Positions 22,278 through 23,491 of a DNA stretch of 23,491 nucleotides are shown here, one piece after another (position 1 is the first letter of the stretch; each line of letters begins with the position of its first letter). Both the position numbers and the translations under genes were made by a program. The DNA is from Candidatus Sumerlaeota bacterium (GTDB lineage Bacteria > Sumerlaeota > Sumerlaeia > JADFCT01). The stretch is taken from positions 1 through 23,491 of the forward strand of contig JADFCT010000015.1 of NCBI GenBank assembly GCA_017161665.1. Direction: 5' to 3'. A model generated the notes under the pieces. The model was not told the origin of the DNA. It made no database searches and worked only from the letters and a program-made list of their open reading frames with translations.

Positions 22278-23050
22278 AGACGATTGAGATGTTCCAGCGG
22301 AAAGCATCATACGTTCCAGCGCTAGGACTTGTTTTACTCGGAGTGGTTCTGGCCGCAGGGTGTTCGTTTCCTGTTGTCCAAACAGGATTTCTGACGCGCT
22401 ATCAACCGGCCACACGGCTTAAGGGCTATAACATCGAGCTCATGCGATCCCAGCGGTTCGAAGGTCCCTCGACGCCTTCGGTTATCGCGATTCGAGTTGT
22501 GCATTGGTTGAACCCCATCCGGCCGGAGAGCCGCGATCTGGTTGATTTGACGGAGCAATCCTTACAAGACAATCTGTATCGCGGTTTGTTGTTGACGCAT
22601 CCTTCCCCCACAATCGTGACGAAAGAAGAAGATTTGGATTTGTATCTGCGTCGGCGCGAGCGTGTTCTTCAGCTGGAGGCTGCGGTGACGGAGATTGAAA
22701 CCGGTGTGGGGTGGTTGCGCTATTTTATTGGCTTTTATGCCGGAGCCGCCGAGGCGCAGATGGAATTTCGCCTGCGGGACGCCAAGACGGATCGACTTCT
22801 GGCCACCTTTGCGACGCGACGCGTTCATGCCGGCGACTCGAACATGGGGCTGAATTTCAAGTCGTGGTCCAATCGCCATTGTCTGGAGGAATTGACGCAA
22901 CAGGCGGCCTTTGACGCTGCGCGACTGATTCGCGATATTTTGAAAGCCAACGATCCGACTCAGACACTGCGGCCGCCACGGACATTGGATGAACTCTTGT
23001 GGCGGAAGTTTCAGAATTGGCGTAAACAACGGGCGGAAAAACGCCCTTAA
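22274..23050 (+). CDS. Predicted lipoprotein of unknown function (possibly DUF4410-like)
   Basis: A 258-residue protein whose N-terminus has a hydrophobic stretch ending in the lipobox LAAGC, with Cys30 as the lipidated residue. It would be anchored to the inner or outer membrane facing the periplasm; Ser31 after the cysteine favours outer-membrane sorting in enterobacterial terms. The mature part includes a segment around 125-180 (L-x-A-x-V-T-E-I-E-T-G then G-W-L-R-Y-F-I-G-F-Y-A-G-A-A-E-A) that recalls DUF4410 lipoproteins, but I am not certain of that family. The C-terminus is rich in Arg/Lys. The ATG overlaps the acetyltransferase stop, with no ribosome binding site of its own. prfB begins 39 nt later. 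Confidence 0.75.
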   Translation: MKTIEMFQRKASYVPALGLVLLGVVLAAGCSFPVVQTGFLTRYQPATRLKGYNIELMRSQRFEGPSTPSVIAIRVVHWLNPIRPESRDLVDLTEQSLQDNLYRGLLLTHPSPTIVTKEEDLDLYLRRRERVLQLEAAVTEIETGVGWLRYFIGFYAGAAEAQMEFRLRDAKTDRLLATFATRRVHAGDSNMGLNFKSWSNRHCLEELTQQAAFDAARLIRDILKANDPTQTLRPPRTLDELLWRKFQNWRKQRAEKRP

Positions 23051-23089
23051 TCCCATAGGGTATTTCATTTCAGCAAGGAAGTGACGAAC

Positions 23090-23491
23090 GTGTACGGTGA
23101 TGTGATCAAGGAGTTGAAGAACCTGTTGAAGCGGGTAAACCACGCCGAGGTGTATCTTTGACCTGGCCAAACGGCGTGATGAAATCGAACGGTTGGAAGC
23201 CGTTTCAGGCGAATCGGATTTCTGGAACGATCAGCAAAAAGCGCAAAACCTGCTAAGAGAACTCAAGGCCCACCGCAATATCGTTGAGCCATGGGATGCG
23301 ATTCGCAGCGAGGTGACAGACAATCTGGAATTAGCCGAAATGATGTTGGAGGAGGACGAGGACGATCCCAAGGCCCAGCGCGAGTTTGAGACAGTGGTGG
23401 CGCGTGTGACAAAGGCCGTGGACGAGCAGGAGTTTCAGAGCATGATGTCTGAGCCGATGGACATCAATAATTGCTTTCTGTATATCCATCC
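23090..23491 (+). CDS. prfB: Peptide chain release factor 2 (partial, programmed +1 frameshift)
   Basis: The gene is read in two frames. A 23-codon first frame starts with GTG at 23090 (AAGGAAG 8 nt upstream; an in-frame GTG at 23081 is too close to that site) and ends at TGA 23159-23161. A +1 shift at CTT-TGA-C continues into an open frame (GAC at 23160 onward) that runs to the window end, 110 codons. The shifted product reads DLAKRRDEIERLEAVS, then SDFWND and later CFLYIHP, aligning with the start of RF2 (E. coli has YLDYDAKKERLEEV and DVWN). The conserved GGQ and SPF regions lie beyond the window. RF2 releases peptides at UGA and UAA; the internal UGA lets low RF2 promote its own synthesis. 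The 3' end is missing because the window stops. Confidence 0.93.
23147..23162 (+). promoter_or_regulatory. prfB programmed +1 frameshift site
   Basis: The layout is the classical autoregulatory signal: an internal Shine-Dalgarno-like GAGGTG (23147-23152), three nt (TAT), slippery CTT (23156-23158), in-frame stop TGA, and C at 23162. Spacing equals that of E. coli prfB. GAGGTG is fully Watson-Crick complementary to the extended anti-SD, whereas the E. coli AGGGGG includes a wobble pair. Confidence 0.95.

Overview
This window is 23.5 kb of ordinary, gene-dense bacterial chromosome with moderate GC. No rRNA, tRNA, CRISPR array, insertion sequence or phage gene is visible. The organism looks Gram-negative: it has a lipobox protein, a Tat system and a sigma-54 type regulator. 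SecA carries large insertions of the kind I associate with Bacteroidetes/FCB-type SecA. The secreted DUF1080 protein belongs to a family abundant in Planctomycetes, Verrucomicrobia, Lentisphaerae and related candidate phyla. I would place it in or near the FCB/PVC groups or an allied candidate phylum, without naming one. The [FeFe]-hydrogenase maturases point to fermentative, at least partly anaerobic, hydrogen metabolism.

Left part, minus strand (24-5854). Read in transcription order this is a secreted DUF1080 protein followed 13 nt later by lipoyl synthase (lipA), then a protein joining a DnaG-like CHC2 zinc finger to TPR-type helices with no primase domain, then a xylose-reductase-like aldo/keto reductase, then a secreted seven-bladed beta-propeller.

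Central part, plus strand (6142-12586). After a 287-bp divergent spacer come hydE, hydG and aspA, i.e. two of the three [FeFe]-hydrogenase maturases plus an aspartate ammonia-lyase often found with them. A sigma-54 dependent response regulator and a cation-diffusion-facilitator transporter follow at short spacing. hydF and the hydrogenase itself are not in the window.

Export block (12603-18208). A good sigma-70 promoter precedes a 38-codon membrane micro-ORF, then secA, tatA and tatC. tatA has an N-terminal extension. tatC has an expanded first periplasmic loop and a long acidic tail, and an intrinsic-terminator-like hairpin lies just before its ribosome binding site.

Right part (18275-23491). 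fluC (crcB), mnmE, an AMP-forming acyl-CoA ligase-like enzyme, a GNAT acetyltransferase and a lipoprotein come next. The final gene is prfB, broken by the classical +1 programmed frameshift (CTT TGA C) and cut by the window end. The most interesting items are the hydE-hydG-aspA-regulator group, the CHC2-TPR protein, the membrane micro-ORF and the unusual Tat locus.
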